From Ignavibacteria bacterium UBA7675 (GTDB lineage Bacteria > Bacteroidota > Ignavibacteria > Kapaibacteriales > UB7675), in contig DLHF01000017.1 of the NCBI GenBank assembly GCA_002483085.1, positions 85,958 through 134,914 of the forward strand: DNA of 48,957 nucleotides. The letters are read 5' to 3'. The notes below the pieces were generated by a model, which worked only from the letters and a program-made list of their open reading frames with translations, searched no databases and had not been told where the DNA came from. Position 1 is the stretch's first letter. The number at the start of each line of letters is the position of its first letter. Shown in pieces: positions 17,401 to 25,644 of this stretch. The position numbers were made by a program, and so were the translations under genes.

Positions 17401-18606
17401 TCCGAGATAGGTGGAATACACAAGACTTGTTCCCGCAGCGTTCAGCTTTGTGATAAAAGCATCTTCTGCACCGCCATTAAAGATGGCATCATAGGCCGAG
17501 ACAGTGGGATAATTTGTAGAGGCTGTCCGCCCCACGACAAAGGCTTCCCCGGAACTGTTTACAGCAATACCATAGCCGTATTCATCATCCGAGCCACCTA
17601 TATATGTGGAGTAAATCAGCGCGCTGCCAGCAGCATTCAGGTGTGTTACGAAGACATCGCGGAAGCCGTTGTACGAAATATCGTAGCTGCCAGAAATGAT
17701 GGGATACGACGACGATTCGGTATAGCCAGTAACAAAAGCTTCGCCGTTGCTCATAGTCGCAATATCAAGCCCCTGGTCTGGAGAGCTGTTACCCAGAAAT
17801 GTAGAGTACACCAATGGGTCGATGACAAGCGGTTTCTGTGTATCATACGCGCCCAGCACGAACTTCACTTTGTTATCTTGAGCAATGGCAAACCGGCACT
17901 CTACCTTCTGTTGTTTTCCGTTTACTTCTTGGTACGCTAGGAGCTTTTGCTGCACGATGTCGCCCACGGAAGTCGTGAGAACCAGCTCGCCATTATCGTT
18001 TACTTGTACACGGTCGCTGCCCTCAAAGCTCACTACTACCTTATGCGGGTCGGCTCCGGGCTCCACAAGAAGATCGTATCTCATAAAGTTATCTTCAATG
18101 TACAGGCGCACATCAATGCCGTCGTACACTTCGTCCATCTGCACTTCGCTGTAGCGCCCTACATGCGATGCCCATTTCGACTGGTCGCTGCCGAGGAAGT
18201 AGTTATAGTATCCGTCCAATTTATCGCGTCCCTCAGCGTGGCTTTTGCCATCGGCTCGCTCGAAATTCATCTTCACCACATGACCGCGCACCCTTTGCGT
18301 ATCTTCGCTTTTGGTGGACAACGGTGATTCGCTTTTTCTTTTAACAGCATTTTTTTGCTCGGCATCGACAATGTGGAAATCGTAAGTGATTCCTTTGTTG
18401 GTCACCCAAGCATTCATGCCCTTCATCTGCATCAGGTAGCGAACATTGCTGTCCCACTGACCTTTGTTTTCGACAAAAGCCATACGACTGGCCGTGTTCT
18501 GAAGAGCACTATTCGCCTGCGAAGGGGTCTGCGATAAAGCACTGCTGTGCAACATCGAAGCTGATAGCAGGACTGCCATGCCAAGTCCATAGAGTTTTCT
18601 TTTCAT
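14410..18606 (-). CDS. Giant secreted SBBP beta-propeller protein with dockerin-like end
   Basis: About 1398 residues from ATG 18606, chosen because a signal peptide (MKRKLYGLGMAVLLSASM, ending near SALSQT) starts there and GAGG lies upstream. Residues to about 275 match the DUF7948-type N-terminal domain that accompanies SBBP proteins (FVENKGQWDSNVRYLMQMKG, then YNYFLGSDQSKWASHVGRY, then VEPGADPHKVVVSFEG). Then come 14 SBBP repeats of about 65 residues, each starting YSTYxGG or YSTFxGG, with AVN/ID, AFVxGxT and NYPT landmarks. The C-terminal 215 residues hold a beta domain and a dockerin type I-like pair (ADVDRNGLVDAVD and ANMNGTVDLPDD). No T9SS sorting domain is seen. Role is probably surface or matrix binding; no enzyme motif. 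It follows its domain-only relative by 69 bases. Confidence 0.88.
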   Translation of the reverse strand: MKRKLYGLGMAVLLSASMLHSSALSQTPSQANSALQNTASRMAFVENKGQWDSNVRYLMQMKGMNAWVTNKGITYDFHIVDAEQKNAVKRKSESPLSTKSEDTQRVRGHVVKMNFERADGKSHAEGRDKLDGYYNYFLGSDQSKWASHVGRYSEVQMDEVYDGIDVRLYIEDNFMRYDLLVEPGADPHKVVVSFEGSDRVQVNDNGELVLTTSVGDIVQQKLLAYQEVNGKQQKVECRFAIAQDNKVKFVLGAYDTQKPLVIDPLVYSTFLGNSSPDQGLDIATMSNGEAFVTGYTESSSYPIISGSYDISYNGFRDVFVTHLNAAGSALIYSTYIGGSDDEYGYGIAVNSSGEAFVVGRTASTNYPTVSAYDAIFNGGAEDAFITKLNAAGTSLVYSTYLGGSRNERAADVVINSSDEAFITGGTSSADFPTIAGSYDVSYNGIYHSGSIPYDYDVFVVRMRANGSSPFYSTYIGSTEDELGEAITVDASNRAYVTGYTYSSGFPTASAYDASFNSTTGNHDAFVLRLVSSGKSLNYSTFIGGSGEDVGYGIAVNSANEAFIAGRTSSSNYPTAGSSYDATSNGNQDAMVSKLSATGSALLYSTYLGSSDSDIAFEIAIDATDGMYIVGETYSSNYPVTAGCHDNTLGGTSDAFVTKINSGGSTLDYSTFLGGSNSDAAYSLALEGTSTVYVCGQTNSSNYPTVAGSFDVSYATNGDAFVTKMTLIASGSLSYSTYVGGSSLDEGHDIAIDNAGNAYITGFTKSMNYPTTVGSYDQTLAGLEDAFITKLNPGGTALVYSTYIGGDDIDNGFSIALDKNNNAYITGRTNSWNFPTTLGCYDNSWNGLDDAFILKLNTSGSALVYSTFVGGNDDDDIGYGIAVDDLNRAYITGVTYSVNFPTLFAIDNIANGASDAFVVGLDATGSSLMFSTFLGGANNETGEGIAVDPSRYIYLTGYTNSADYPTTPGAFDVTLNDPTADAFVTVLGPGGTVLNYSTYLGGTLSDHAYDIALGTGGVYVAGFTQSTNFPVTSAAYDKTFNGWTSDVFVTKLDLYNNTLGYSTYIGGGAEEIAYGITVDQFGAALVTGYVSSTNYPVTSSAYDGSFNGSYDVFVSKLNADGSHMIYSTYLGGSSEDRGYGIAVNTAGDAFITGWTESADFPTTVGAWDQTYNGLRDAFVTKLPTASPDIVVNGKVFLEGPYSGGSMSTALNSLGYLPLTDPYATVGVASIPSASIVDWVRIELRSTVDPTHIITAKSCFLRNDGILLDLAGTAGISFSSSIAPAGSYYLVVNHRNHLSIMSAAPLSLSPTSSTYDFTTALAQAYMSFQNPMNAVGAGVYGMVAADVDRNGLVDAVDRASILSTMSLMGYNDEDANMNGTVDLPDDTLSINNAFRATQVP

Positions 18607-18675
18607 TACTGATATCCTCGATAAAATTATTATAGTGGAATACATATTGGTGTCTGGTTTTACAAAACATCTCGA

Positions 18676-19533
18676 TCAACGCGCCGAACTACAGCCTTCC
18701 TGCTCAATCATTAAGGGCAGGTTGTGGTCGTAGTCCCCAAGATTCAGCCGCACAATATTGCCCGGCTGCACCTCGACTGCACACGATACACCAATGCGTT
18801 TGCCCCGCACTTCTTGGTAAGCGATGAGCTTCGGCTGCACAATTGCGCCGACGGCTGTAGGCAGTACTACTGCTCCTGCGGCTTCCACATAGATATCAGA
18901 ATTAACACCGTTGTAGCGCATGGCAATACGCTGCGGATCGGCTCCCGGTTCTACAGTAAGGCGATAGTACATCGCATTGCAGTTGAAATAGAACTGGGCG
19001 TGTACGTGGTCGTATAAATCGCGCATTTCCACGAGATCGTACATTGGCACTTCAGACGCCCACTTCGACTCGTCGTTCCCAACAATGAAATTGCCATGCC
19101 CCTGCCGCTGCTCTACTCCCACAGCCTTGCCTTGCCCTGTAGCCCCGATAAAGTCCATTTGGACAACCTGCCCTTTCACTGTGCTATTCCCTCTATCGTG
19201 CTTGGCTTTTGCCGCTTGCGCCCCCTCTCTTTTACCTTCTTTTCCAGCCGATTGATCCTGTTGCGTTCGGAAATAGTCATAGATAATACCTTTGCCGGTA
19301 ATCCAGGCATAAAGCCCACCCATACGCCCCAGATAATACACCTGGCTATCCCATTGCCCTGTATTTTGAATAAACATGCTGTTGTTTGCAGTCTGCACCT
19401 GTTGAAACATTGCCGACTGCTGCGAAGATTTCTGTACCTGCGCCGGTGCCTGGGCGATAGATGGCTGTATCGCAGTCATTCCCAGACCGCAATATGTGGC
19501 CAGATGCAGAAACAGCTTTTGTGTGTTGTTCAT
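18676..19533 (-). CDS. Stand-alone DUF7948-like secreted protein
   Basis: 285 residues. The N-terminus is signal-like (MNNTQKLFLHLATYCGLGM, then AIQPSIAQAPAQ). The rest aligns by eye along its length with the N-terminal domain of the downstream giant: FIQNTGQWDSQVYYLGRMGG, GNDESKWASEVPMYDLVEM, VEPGADPQRIAMRYNG, IVQPKLIAYQEVRGK. It stops (NLPLMIEQEGCSSAR) exactly where the giant goes on into its first SBBP repeat (KPLVIDPLVYSTFLG). The giant keeps its own complete domain, so this is not a split gene; it is a duplicated, propeller-less paralogue, probably co-transcribed as the first gene. It might pair with the giant or have lost its propeller recently. Confidence 0.75.
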   Translation of the reverse strand: MNNTQKLFLHLATYCGLGMTAIQPSIAQAPAQVQKSSQQSAMFQQVQTANNSMFIQNTGQWDSQVYYLGRMGGLYAWITGKGIIYDYFRTQQDQSAGKEGKREGAQAAKAKHDRGNSTVKGQVVQMDFIGATGQGKAVGVEQRQGHGNFIVGNDESKWASEVPMYDLVEMRDLYDHVHAQFYFNCNAMYYRLTVEPGADPQRIAMRYNGVNSDIYVEAAGAVVLPTAVGAIVQPKLIAYQEVRGKRIGVSCAVEVQPGNIVRLNLGDYDHNLPLMIEQEGCSSAR

Positions 19534-19929
19534 AACTGGTAGAAATTAGGTGCTAAAAAATGTAGCGATATTGCTGCTGGTACGCAGCAGATCGGCTACA
19601 CACGAACTATGAGTATGTATGACTGACTGGTGCTTCGGTCGTCAACTGCCGGTTGAATGGCAGGAGGCAATGCGCTGTGGGACGCCAGCCTTCTTGCACT
19701 GGAACAGCACTTTTATTTGCGCTGTAAATATATCAACAGAGTGCTGTGTGTTTTTGTAGGATAAACACTGAATCTCATGGCTAATGAGAGGTGAAAAATA
19801 AACGCTTGTTTTAGCATGTTCATTGAAACATATACACTTACCAGAATTTCTCGGCGTAGAACTGCCTATTAGATGGTGTTTCTGTAGGTATTTCTCCTAC
19901 ATGCCCGCCCCCAAAGATGAAAAATATTC
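19534..19929. other. Intergenic stretch before tRNA-Ser
   Basis: About 400 bases between the divergent start at 19533 and the tRNA promoter. A weak pairing CAGCACT (near 19704) with AGTGCTG (near 19741) is the only symmetry noted. No gene, repeat copy or RNA recognised. Confidence 0.45.
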
Positions 19930-19958
19930 TTGCAGACCCGTCAAAACCGTTGTATATT
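19930..19958 (+). promoter_or_regulatory. Promoter of tRNA-Ser
   Basis: TTGCAG at 19930-19935 and TATATT at 19953-19958 are 17 bases apart, ending about 20 bases before the mature tRNA. The same stretch also reads as TTG-N20-TATATTCG, close to the Bacteroidota form. Confidence 0.5.
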
Positions 19959-19978
19959 CGTGTCCTTCTATATCTCAC

Positions 19979-20068
<90 letters not shown>

Positions 20069-20077
20069 CATAAGTCA

Positions 20078-20107
20078 AAAGCCTGCACACGCAGGCTTTT
20101 TGCTTTT
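20078..20107 (+). terminator. Rho-independent terminator after tRNA-Ser
   Basis: AGCCTGC (20080-20086) pairs with GCAGGCT (20091-20097) around a short loop, followed by TTTTTGCTTTT. It begins ten bases after the tRNA. Confidence 0.88.
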
Positions 20108-20123
20108 AAAGCGCGGCAAGGGA

Positions 20124-20192
20124 TGAACACCACGCGGCGGACATGCAGCGCGGTGCAGAGGCTACAAGCACGGGCAAAGACCGAAGCGCAAT
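20124..20192 (+). repeat. Dispersed intergenic repeat, copy C (reference copy)
   Basis: The clearest copy: left arm GAACACCACGCGGCGG, core GCAGCGCGGTGCAGAGGC, right part GGGCAAAGACCGAAGCGCA. It lies between the tRNA-Ser terminator and the end of the convergent acylphosphatase gene. Confidence 0.7.
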
Positions 20193-20235
20193 ACAATACT
20201 TCTGCTCACTGTAGTATTCGGTAGTATCGCCCCTC

Positions 20236-20508
20236 CTACCTTCGGATTTCAAACAGAGTCAACTCCCCAGTAGCTTGCAACCACTCGATGGCATGCTGCT
20301 CTACCTGTGCATCGGACGGCCCCTGCTGCAACAGCACATAAAGGCGCTCGACATCCTCCCTCTCGCCCTCGGCTACAGTCCTTACCCGTCCATCAGAAAG
20401 ATTTTCCGTCCAGCCACATAGATGTAGTTCTCTTGCCCGGCTCCGTACAAAGTACCGAAAGCCAACACCTTGCACTACCCCGCCTACAAGTATCTCTGCA
20501 CGTACCAT
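20236..20508 (-). CDS. acyP: Acylphosphatase
   Basis: A 90-residue cytoplasmic enzyme that hydrolyses carboxyl-phosphate bonds such as in acetyl phosphate or 1,3-bisphosphoglycerate. Starting at ATG 20508 (AGGAAG upstream) gives the normal family length; the in-frame extension to 20586 overlaps the terminator of the gene upstream. Catalytic Arg18 is in VQGVGFRYF and Asn36 in GWTENLSDG, where most relatives have GWVRNLPDG. The gene is alone between the tRNA unit and the sorting-domain gene. Its role is probably metabolic housekeeping. Confidence 0.93.
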   Translation of the reverse strand: MVRAEILVGGVVQGVGFRYFVRSRARELHLCGWTENLSDGRVRTVAEGEREDVERLYVLLQQGPSDAQVEQHAIEWLQATGELTLFEIRR

Positions 20509-20549
20509 GTTTACTTCCTGTCTGTTTATTGCCACAAATTCCTTCCGTA

Positions 20550-20593
20550 CTGCTTTAAAAGCAGAACGGGCAGCCTTTTGGGCCACCCGTTCA
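20550..20593 (-). terminator. Rho-independent terminator after the small sorting-domain gene
   Basis: On the minus strand GAACGGG (20592-20586) pairs with CCCGTTC (20570-20564) with further partial pairing inside, followed by TGCTTTTAAA. It starts about 20 bases after the stop at 20613 and lies upstream of the acylphosphatase start. Confidence 0.8.
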
Positions 20594-20612
20594 TCGCATT
20601 ATGCACAGAGCA

Positions 20613-21497
20613 TTATTTCGTAACGACCAGCGGATGTGTACCAATCAGTTCATTGGTTCTTGCATCCTGTACTTTCACAACGTAGTTACCTGTAGCTGTT
20701 TCAAACGGCAGCGACATTTTCACTTCGCCGTTGCTAAGTGTTTGTCTTGCAGAAACGATTTCATTACCAGCAACGCTGTACACGGTTACGAGTACTTCGC
20801 CTGTAGCCACTGTTGTTTTCACCGAGAAGTCGGATTTCACTGGGTTCGGGTAGATGCTGATTTGCGATGTAACACCAGCAACCGGATTGTCGACAACGCC
20901 GGTAGAGGGCGAAAGAGCAACATCAACTGTCGGGTCTACAAAGCTTGCGCCTTCGGTAATGAAGGTCAGTTGACCCGGGCGGGTATCGAGGTAGCTCGAC
21001 ACAGCATTTTTGAAGAACTTATCTGCTTTTACCCATTCCAGACCAGCTTTGCCGGAAGGATCGCTGATACCGGAAACAACGCCGGTACCGAGCAGCATTT
21101 TGCTGCTTTTGCCTTCGGTCGTGATTGTCAGCAGACCTGCTTGAACATCATCCAGGCTTTTTACTTCGCTCATCGGAGAGTACATAGCAACAACGAGTTT
21201 GTTGTCATGTGTGATGGAAGCGTCATAACCATAGCTTTTTTTCATCAGCTCGGGGTTCGACATTTCCATTCTGAAAGAGGGCTCTGTAAAGTACTGTTTG
21301 TTATAATTCAGGACAAAATCGCATTCACCTACATAGATGTTGTTAATACTGGTGTTTTCCATGTAGACATCGAAGCGGAGCTCTGTTCCAACTACTCGGG
21401 AATTCTCAATCGAAAGTGAGTAGGTGGGAATTTGTGCTTGTGCGATACCCGCTACGACAAAAAACAGCGCGAGTACCACGAGAGAACGGCATTTCAT
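20613..21497 (-). CDS. Secreted protein with cohesin-like domain and type IX sorting domain
   Basis: 294 residues from ATG 21497, which has AGAGAGG upstream and opens a signal peptide (MKCRSLVVLALFFVVAGIAQAQ). Residues about 22-170 are beta-rich (SIENSRVVGTELRFDVYMEN, then CDFVLNYNKQYF, then GLLTITTEG), the pattern of cohesin-like or extracellular beta-sandwich domains. The last 80 residues are a Por/T9SS sorting domain (SQISIYPNPVKSDFSV, then VYSVAGNEIVSARQ, then TGNYVVKVQDA). It should be exported and cleaved or anchored at the surface. The large protein at 14410-18606 carries a dockerin-like end, so pairing of the two is conceivable but speculative. A strong terminator follows. Confidence 0.82.
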   Translation of the reverse strand: MKCRSLVVLALFFVVAGIAQAQIPTYSLSIENSRVVGTELRFDVYMENTSINNIYVGECDFVLNYNKQYFTEPSFRMEMSNPELMKKSYGYDASITHDNKLVVAMYSPMSEVKSLDDVQAGLLTITTEGKSSKMLLGTGVVSGISDPSGKAGLEWVKADKFFKNAVSSYLDTRPGQLTFITEGASFVDPTVDVALSPSTGVVDNPVAGVTSQISIYPNPVKSDFSVKTTVATGEVLVTVYSVAGNEIVSARQTLSNGEVKMSLPFETATGNYVVKVQDARTNELIGTHPLVVTK

Positions 21498-21784
21498 AAA
21501 GACCTCTCTTGTGAAAATAGATATAATATTAGTATAGAAGATTCTTTTGGCACCAGTCATTGATCATACATGGCCGCTAACATAACACCGAAAACTTTTT
21601 GCAGCAAGAAAAAAATATGGTAGGGACACTGTCCTATACCTGTATTACTGCTATTTCATAACTGCCTTTTTCTCATGCGTTTCCAGCAATTCTCGATTTG
21701 TACCATTGTACAGACCTGCGCATGAGCAAGAACTGTTATATTATTAAGGAATATCTTGTACGAAAACGCCCACGGCTGTGTTCC

Positions 21785-23209
21785 TTATTGCCGACCGCTG
21801 CGCATCACCCGTTCGATGTCCTGCACAGACCGGGGCAGCGAGCCAGAGAGGACTACTGGCCCCTTCTCCGTTACCACAACATTGTCCTCAATTCGTATGC
21901 CAATATTCCACCACTTCGGATCGCAGGGGCTACCTGCCGGAATATAGATGCCCGGTTCTACAGTGAGCACGGTGCCCACCTGAAGCGTGCTGTAGCTGCC
22001 TGCATCGTGGACATCCAGGCCAAGATAGTGCGAGGTGCCATGCATAAAGTACCACTGATACTGCTCTGGCTCCTTGATAATCTCTTCTTGTAGAAGTCGC
22101 CTCCTTATCACTTCTACAGCCCGGCTATGGGGTTTTCGCCAGTCATGCCCGGGCACACAGGCCGCAATCGCCGAGTCTTGGGCTTCGAGCACAATGTTGT
22201 ACAGCAGCTTTTGCTCGGCGTCGAATGTTCCCTTGATAGGGAATGTGCGCGTGATATCGGCAGTATAGCCAAAATATTCAGCCCCACAGTCCATAAGCAC
22301 TAAATCGCCCCGCTCCGTAGCACGGCGGTTGTCGGCATAATGAAGCATGCAGGAATTAGGTCCGGAACCGACAATAGAAGGATAACCGACATCCTGCGCA
22401 CCCAAACGGCGGAACGCATGTTCCATAATCGATTCGAGTTCATACTCGGCCATGCCTGTTCTGGCTTGGCGCATAGTCTCCAAGAAACCAGCGACTGTTA
22501 TATCCACCGCCTTTTGCATCAGCGCTTGCTCGTCGGAGTCTTTTACCTCGCGCATCGAAGAAAGCAGTGTTCGTTGCGACTTTATCTCTATATGAGGGTA
22601 GCGTTTGAGCAAGACTCCCTTTGCTGCACCAGCTACATCCACCTGCTCTCCAAATAGAGGTTCGCGCACGACTTGGGTGGGCCACTGGGTAATGTAGAGT
22701 ACACGGCTGTGGCGTAATACACTGTCGAGCACAGCCTGCCACTGCGAGTCGGGTAGTGCTTTGGGAACACCGAGATAGCGCTCAGCCTCTTCCGGCCCGG
22801 GGCGCACTCCAGACCACGCTTCCATTTTCGGATTGCGCTCTGGCAAAAAAAGTATCGCCCTGTGCAGCACTGTATCGCCACCAATGCGTATTCCCTGCGG
22901 TATAAGCATCAGCTTTGCACCCGAAGTATTTACTCCTGTCAGGTAGAGCAAATCGCTCGACTGGCGGTATTCGTAGTCTACATCATTCTGGCGGTTGCGA
23001 ATGTCGGCGGCAAAGAACACAGCGGCGGAGCTATCTGCCATAGACGCAAGCAGCCGATTGCGGCGCTCGGCAAAGCGCTGCACCAAAAGCCCGTCGTGCT
23101 CATAGAGCTCGTAGCGATACACTGTCCCCGGAGCCTGAGCCAGCACTACTGGGCTGATCAGCCCTACCAACACAGCCGCGACCAGACAAAACAGAGCATA
23201 GCGGCACAT
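21785..23209 (-). CDS. Secreted M24-family Xaa-Pro aminopeptidase
   Basis: 474 residues from ATG 23209, chosen because it opens a signal peptide (MCRYALFCLVAAVLVGLI, ending LAQA) absent from longer starts. The N-terminal creatinase-like domain spans about 30-215 and the pita-bread catalytic domain about 225-470. All five di-metal ligands are visible: Asp307 (LMDCGAEY), Asp318 (TADITRTFP), His394 (GTSHYLGLDVHD), Glu418 (TVEPGIYIP) and Glu441 (RIEDNVVV). It should remove N-terminal residues before proline from peptides in the periplasm or outside. The gene diverges from pfkA with about 140 bases between the starts. Confidence 0.92.
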   Translation of the reverse strand: MCRYALFCLVAAVLVGLISPVVLAQAPGTVYRYELYEHDGLLVQRFAERRNRLLASMADSSAAVFFAADIRNRQNDVDYEYRQSSDLLYLTGVNTSGAKLMLIPQGIRIGGDTVLHRAILFLPERNPKMEAWSGVRPGPEEAERYLGVPKALPDSQWQAVLDSVLRHSRVLYITQWPTQVVREPLFGEQVDVAGAAKGVLLKRYPHIEIKSQRTLLSSMREVKDSDEQALMQKAVDITVAGFLETMRQARTGMAEYELESIMEHAFRRLGAQDVGYPSIVGSGPNSCMLHYADNRRATERGDLVLMDCGAEYFGYTADITRTFPIKGTFDAEQKLLYNIVLEAQDSAIAACVPGHDWRKPHSRAVEVIRRRLLQEEIIKEPEQYQWYFMHGTSHYLGLDVHDAGSYSTLQVGTVLTVEPGIYIPAGSPCDPKWWNIGIRIEDNVVVTEKGPVVLSGSLPRSVQDIERVMRSGRQ

Positions 23210-23347
23210 TATAAGTAAGGAATGTTGCAGACGGGATTCTCCGTCGGGAATGAAACCGCAACGGTACATGGAATTTGTGAATTTTGTGTATTTTGACAGC
23301 GTTTTCCGTCGCATTGCACGGCGGCTCTTTCAATATACAACTTTCTT

Positions 23348-24307
23348 ATGAAACGAATTGGCGTATTTACCAGCGGTGGCGACTCGCCCGGAATGAACGC
23401 TCATGTGCGCGCAGTAGTACGAACTGGGCTGAGTGCCGGGCTCGATGTCGTAGGCATTCTGCACGGATACGCGGGTATGATTGCAGGAGAATTCAGGATG
23501 CTCGACCGCATTACCACCGCCAATATTATCGCCTCTGGGGGCACACTCCTCAAGACCTCGCGCTGTGCAGAGTTCCACACTGAAGAGGGGCGCGCAAAGG
23601 CGTCACAACGGCTAAAAGAAGCAGGAATCGACGGAATCGTAGCATGCGGAGGCGACGGAACATTTCACGGCGCAGCGCTCCTACACCTCGAACACGGCAT
23701 TCCGATTGTGGGCACGCCGGGTACCATCGACAACGATCTGTATGGCACTGATTTTACAATTGGCTACGACACAGCCGTCAACACGGCAATGCAGGCAATC
23801 GACAAAATCCGCGACACGGCAGACTCCCACGGCAGAGTCTTTTTTGTAGAAGTAATGGGGCGCCACGCTGGCTTTATTGCCATGGATGTTGGCGTCTCTA
23901 CCGGAGCTGAATACGTTGCAGTGCCCGAAATAACAACCGATATTAGCCTGCTGCACAAGCGCATTATAGAGCAGGGCTCGGGCAAGCGCACTCTGATTAT
24001 CATTGGCGAGGGCGACGATGCAGGTAGCGCTAGCGACATCGCTTCTACAATGAAAGAGCGCTACGGCATTGACGCAAAAGTAACGGTACTCGGACATATT
24101 CAACGCGGTGGCGCACCTACAGTGCGGGATCGCGTGCTGGCCAGCAGGCTTGGCGTAGCGGCGGTAGACGCTCTGATAGAAGGCACAACAAATGTTATGA
24201 TAGGCGAAATCAACAACGAAGTCGCTCTTACGCCTCTGCGCGAAACATGGGAAAAGCGGAAGACAATCCCCCCCTATCTCGCACGGCTCGCCGATCTGCT
24301 CGTATAG
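23348..24307 (+). CDS. pfkA: ATP-dependent 6-phosphofructokinase
   Basis: 319 residues, the usual bacterial length. It phosphorylates fructose 6-phosphate at the committed step of glycolysis. The phosphate-binding start is TSGGDSPGMNA. GGDGTF (near 101-106) with Gly after Asp, and PGTIDND (not PKTIDND) with the catalytic Asp, point to ATP rather than pyrophosphate as donor. Substrate-binding MGRHAGFIA and HIQRGG are intact. It is the first gene of a rightward run with a DUF1844 gene, nadK and pyk. Confidence 0.96.
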   Translation: MKRIGVFTSGGDSPGMNAHVRAVVRTGLSAGLDVVGILHGYAGMIAGEFRMLDRITTANIIASGGTLLKTSRCAEFHTEEGRAKASQRLKEAGIDGIVACGGDGTFHGAALLHLEHGIPIVGTPGTIDNDLYGTDFTIGYDTAVNTAMQAIDKIRDTADSHGRVFFVEVMGRHAGFIAMDVGVSTGAEYVAVPEITTDISLLHKRIIEQGSGKRTLIIIGEGDDAGSASDIASTMKERYGIDAKVTVLGHIQRGGAPTVRDRVLASRLGVAAVDALIEGTTNVMIGEINNEVALTPLRETWEKRKTIPPYLARLADLLV

Positions 24308-24365
24308 CCAGCAGGCAAATAGTTCATAGATAATTACAGTATGTTTAACTAACGTTAATCAGATC

Positions 24366-24695
24366 ATGCAAACGACATTTCTTACAATTACCCAGATGTT
24401 CCAGATGCAAGCGCTCATGGGCATGGGAAAACTGATGAACCCCATGACCGGCGCAGTGGAACGCAATCTCGACCACGCAAAATTCTGTATAGATGTACTT
24501 GGTGTAATGGAAGAAAAAACCAAGAACAACCTTACCGACGAAGAGCAGCGCACCCTGAAATTTATTCTGCAAGATTTGCGGCTCAACTTTGTAGCAGAGA
24601 CAGCAAAGGACGGCGGAAGCTCTGATGGCGCTGCACTCCAGCCAGACGGCGAAAGTGCAGGCACACAGGCCGACGCATTGAAGGACGGAGAATGA
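24366..24695 (+). CDS. DUF1844 domain protein
   Basis: 109 residues, cytoplasmic, no signal or membrane span. The N-terminal 80 residues match the DUF1844 pattern (MQALMGMGKLMNP, then AKFCIDVLGVMEEKTKNNL, then EEQRTLKFILQDLRLNFV). The tail is low-complexity Asp/Gly/Ala. The function of the family is unknown to me. Its last bases overlap the nadK start as ATGA (24692), so the two are coupled. A 14-base palindrome TTAAC-TAAC-GTTAA (24345-24358) lies just before the ATG and no clear Shine-Dalgarno is seen. Confidence 0.85.
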   Translation: MQTTFLTITQMFQMQALMGMGKLMNPMTGAVERNLDHAKFCIDVLGVMEEKTKNNLTDEEQRTLKFILQDLRLNFVAETAKDGGSSDGAALQPDGESAGTQADALKDGE

Positions 24696-25558
24696 GACGC
24701 GTAGGTCTGTTTACCAATACGACCAAACCCAATGCCGTAAAGTGGGCGGAAACCGCTGTACGCATGCTTCAGGTGGCCGGAGCTGAATGCTGTGCCGAGC
24801 CCGATGTTGTCGAACAGTTTTCCTCGCCCGGTACGCGCTCCATCCGCGCTATACCAGCAGAAGAGTTCGACAGATTTGCTGATGTGATCATTTCCTTTGG
24901 GGGCGACGGCACCATGCTCACTGCCGCTCGGCTGTTCCTGAACAGCAATATCCCTATCATGGGTGTAAATTTTGGCAAGCTGGGTTTTCTCGCTGAATTT
25001 AACGCCAACGAGATGGAAGATGCTCTGTCGTCTATTATGACTGGCAACTATATTATCGAAGACCGGGCAATGGCCGAGGTAGTGATCGGCGGTGAAACAA
25101 TCTATGCGCTCAACGACTTTGTTGTACAGCGAAAAAACTTTGCGAGAATGATCACCGTGCGCGCTTATGTAGACGGAAATCTTATCGCCGACTACCGAGC
25201 CGATGGGCTTATTGTGTCGACGCCAACAGGCTCGACCGCCTATTCTCTGTCCTGTGGTGGCCCGATTATCGCCCCAGCTTGCTCGGTGTTTTGTATTACG
25301 CCTATTTCCCCGCACTCGCTTACACTTCGGCCTCTTGTCGTACCCGACACATCAGAAATCTGCATTGAGACCATTGAATCCGCCGATATCCAGCTCGTAG
25401 CCGATGGACAGGTCGTGCGGCCAGTAAAAGGCGGCGAGCAAATTGTGATACGGCGCTCTGCCGAGGAAGTAAAGCTCGTAAGGCAGGCCAGTGGTAGCTA
25501 TTACGACCTGCTGAAGAAAAAACTTCTGTGGTCGGCCAATGCGACCGAAGGTAAATAA
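24692..25558 (+). CDS. nadK: NAD kinase
   Basis: 288 residues. Phosphorylates NAD to NADP and so sets the NADPH pool. The GGDGT signature is at 70-74 (ISFGGDGTMLTA). The second hallmark, DGLIVSTPTGSTAYSLS, is at 171-187. GVNFGKLGFLAE lies between. The usual Asn-Glu pair before the substrate loop reads Asn141-Asp142 here (YALNDFVV), a conservative change. Translation is coupled to the DUF1844 gene through ATGA. The pyk start follows 86 bases after the stop. Confidence 0.95.
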   Translation: MRRVGLFTNTTKPNAVKWAETAVRMLQVAGAECCAEPDVVEQFSSPGTRSIRAIPAEEFDRFADVIISFGGDGTMLTAARLFLNSNIPIMGVNFGKLGFLAEFNANEMEDALSSIMTGNYIIEDRAMAEVVIGGETIYALNDFVVQRKNFARMITVRAYVDGNLIADYRADGLIVSTPTGSTAYSLSCGGPIIAPACSVFCITPISPHSLTLRPLVVPDTSEICIETIESADIQLVADGQVVRPVKGGEQIVIRRSAEEVKLVRQASGSYYDLLKKKLLWSANATEGK

Positions 25559-25644
25559 TGCTCATAATGTGAGCAAAACCGAACCGGCGTATGCCGGTAA
25601 CCGGTGACAGTGTGTTGTATTGCTTCACAAACAGCGGAAAACAC

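Noticed and set aside
24359..25315. Leftward 318-codon open frame opposite nadK and the DUF1844 gene
   Set aside because: Antisense shadow of two well-identified genes.
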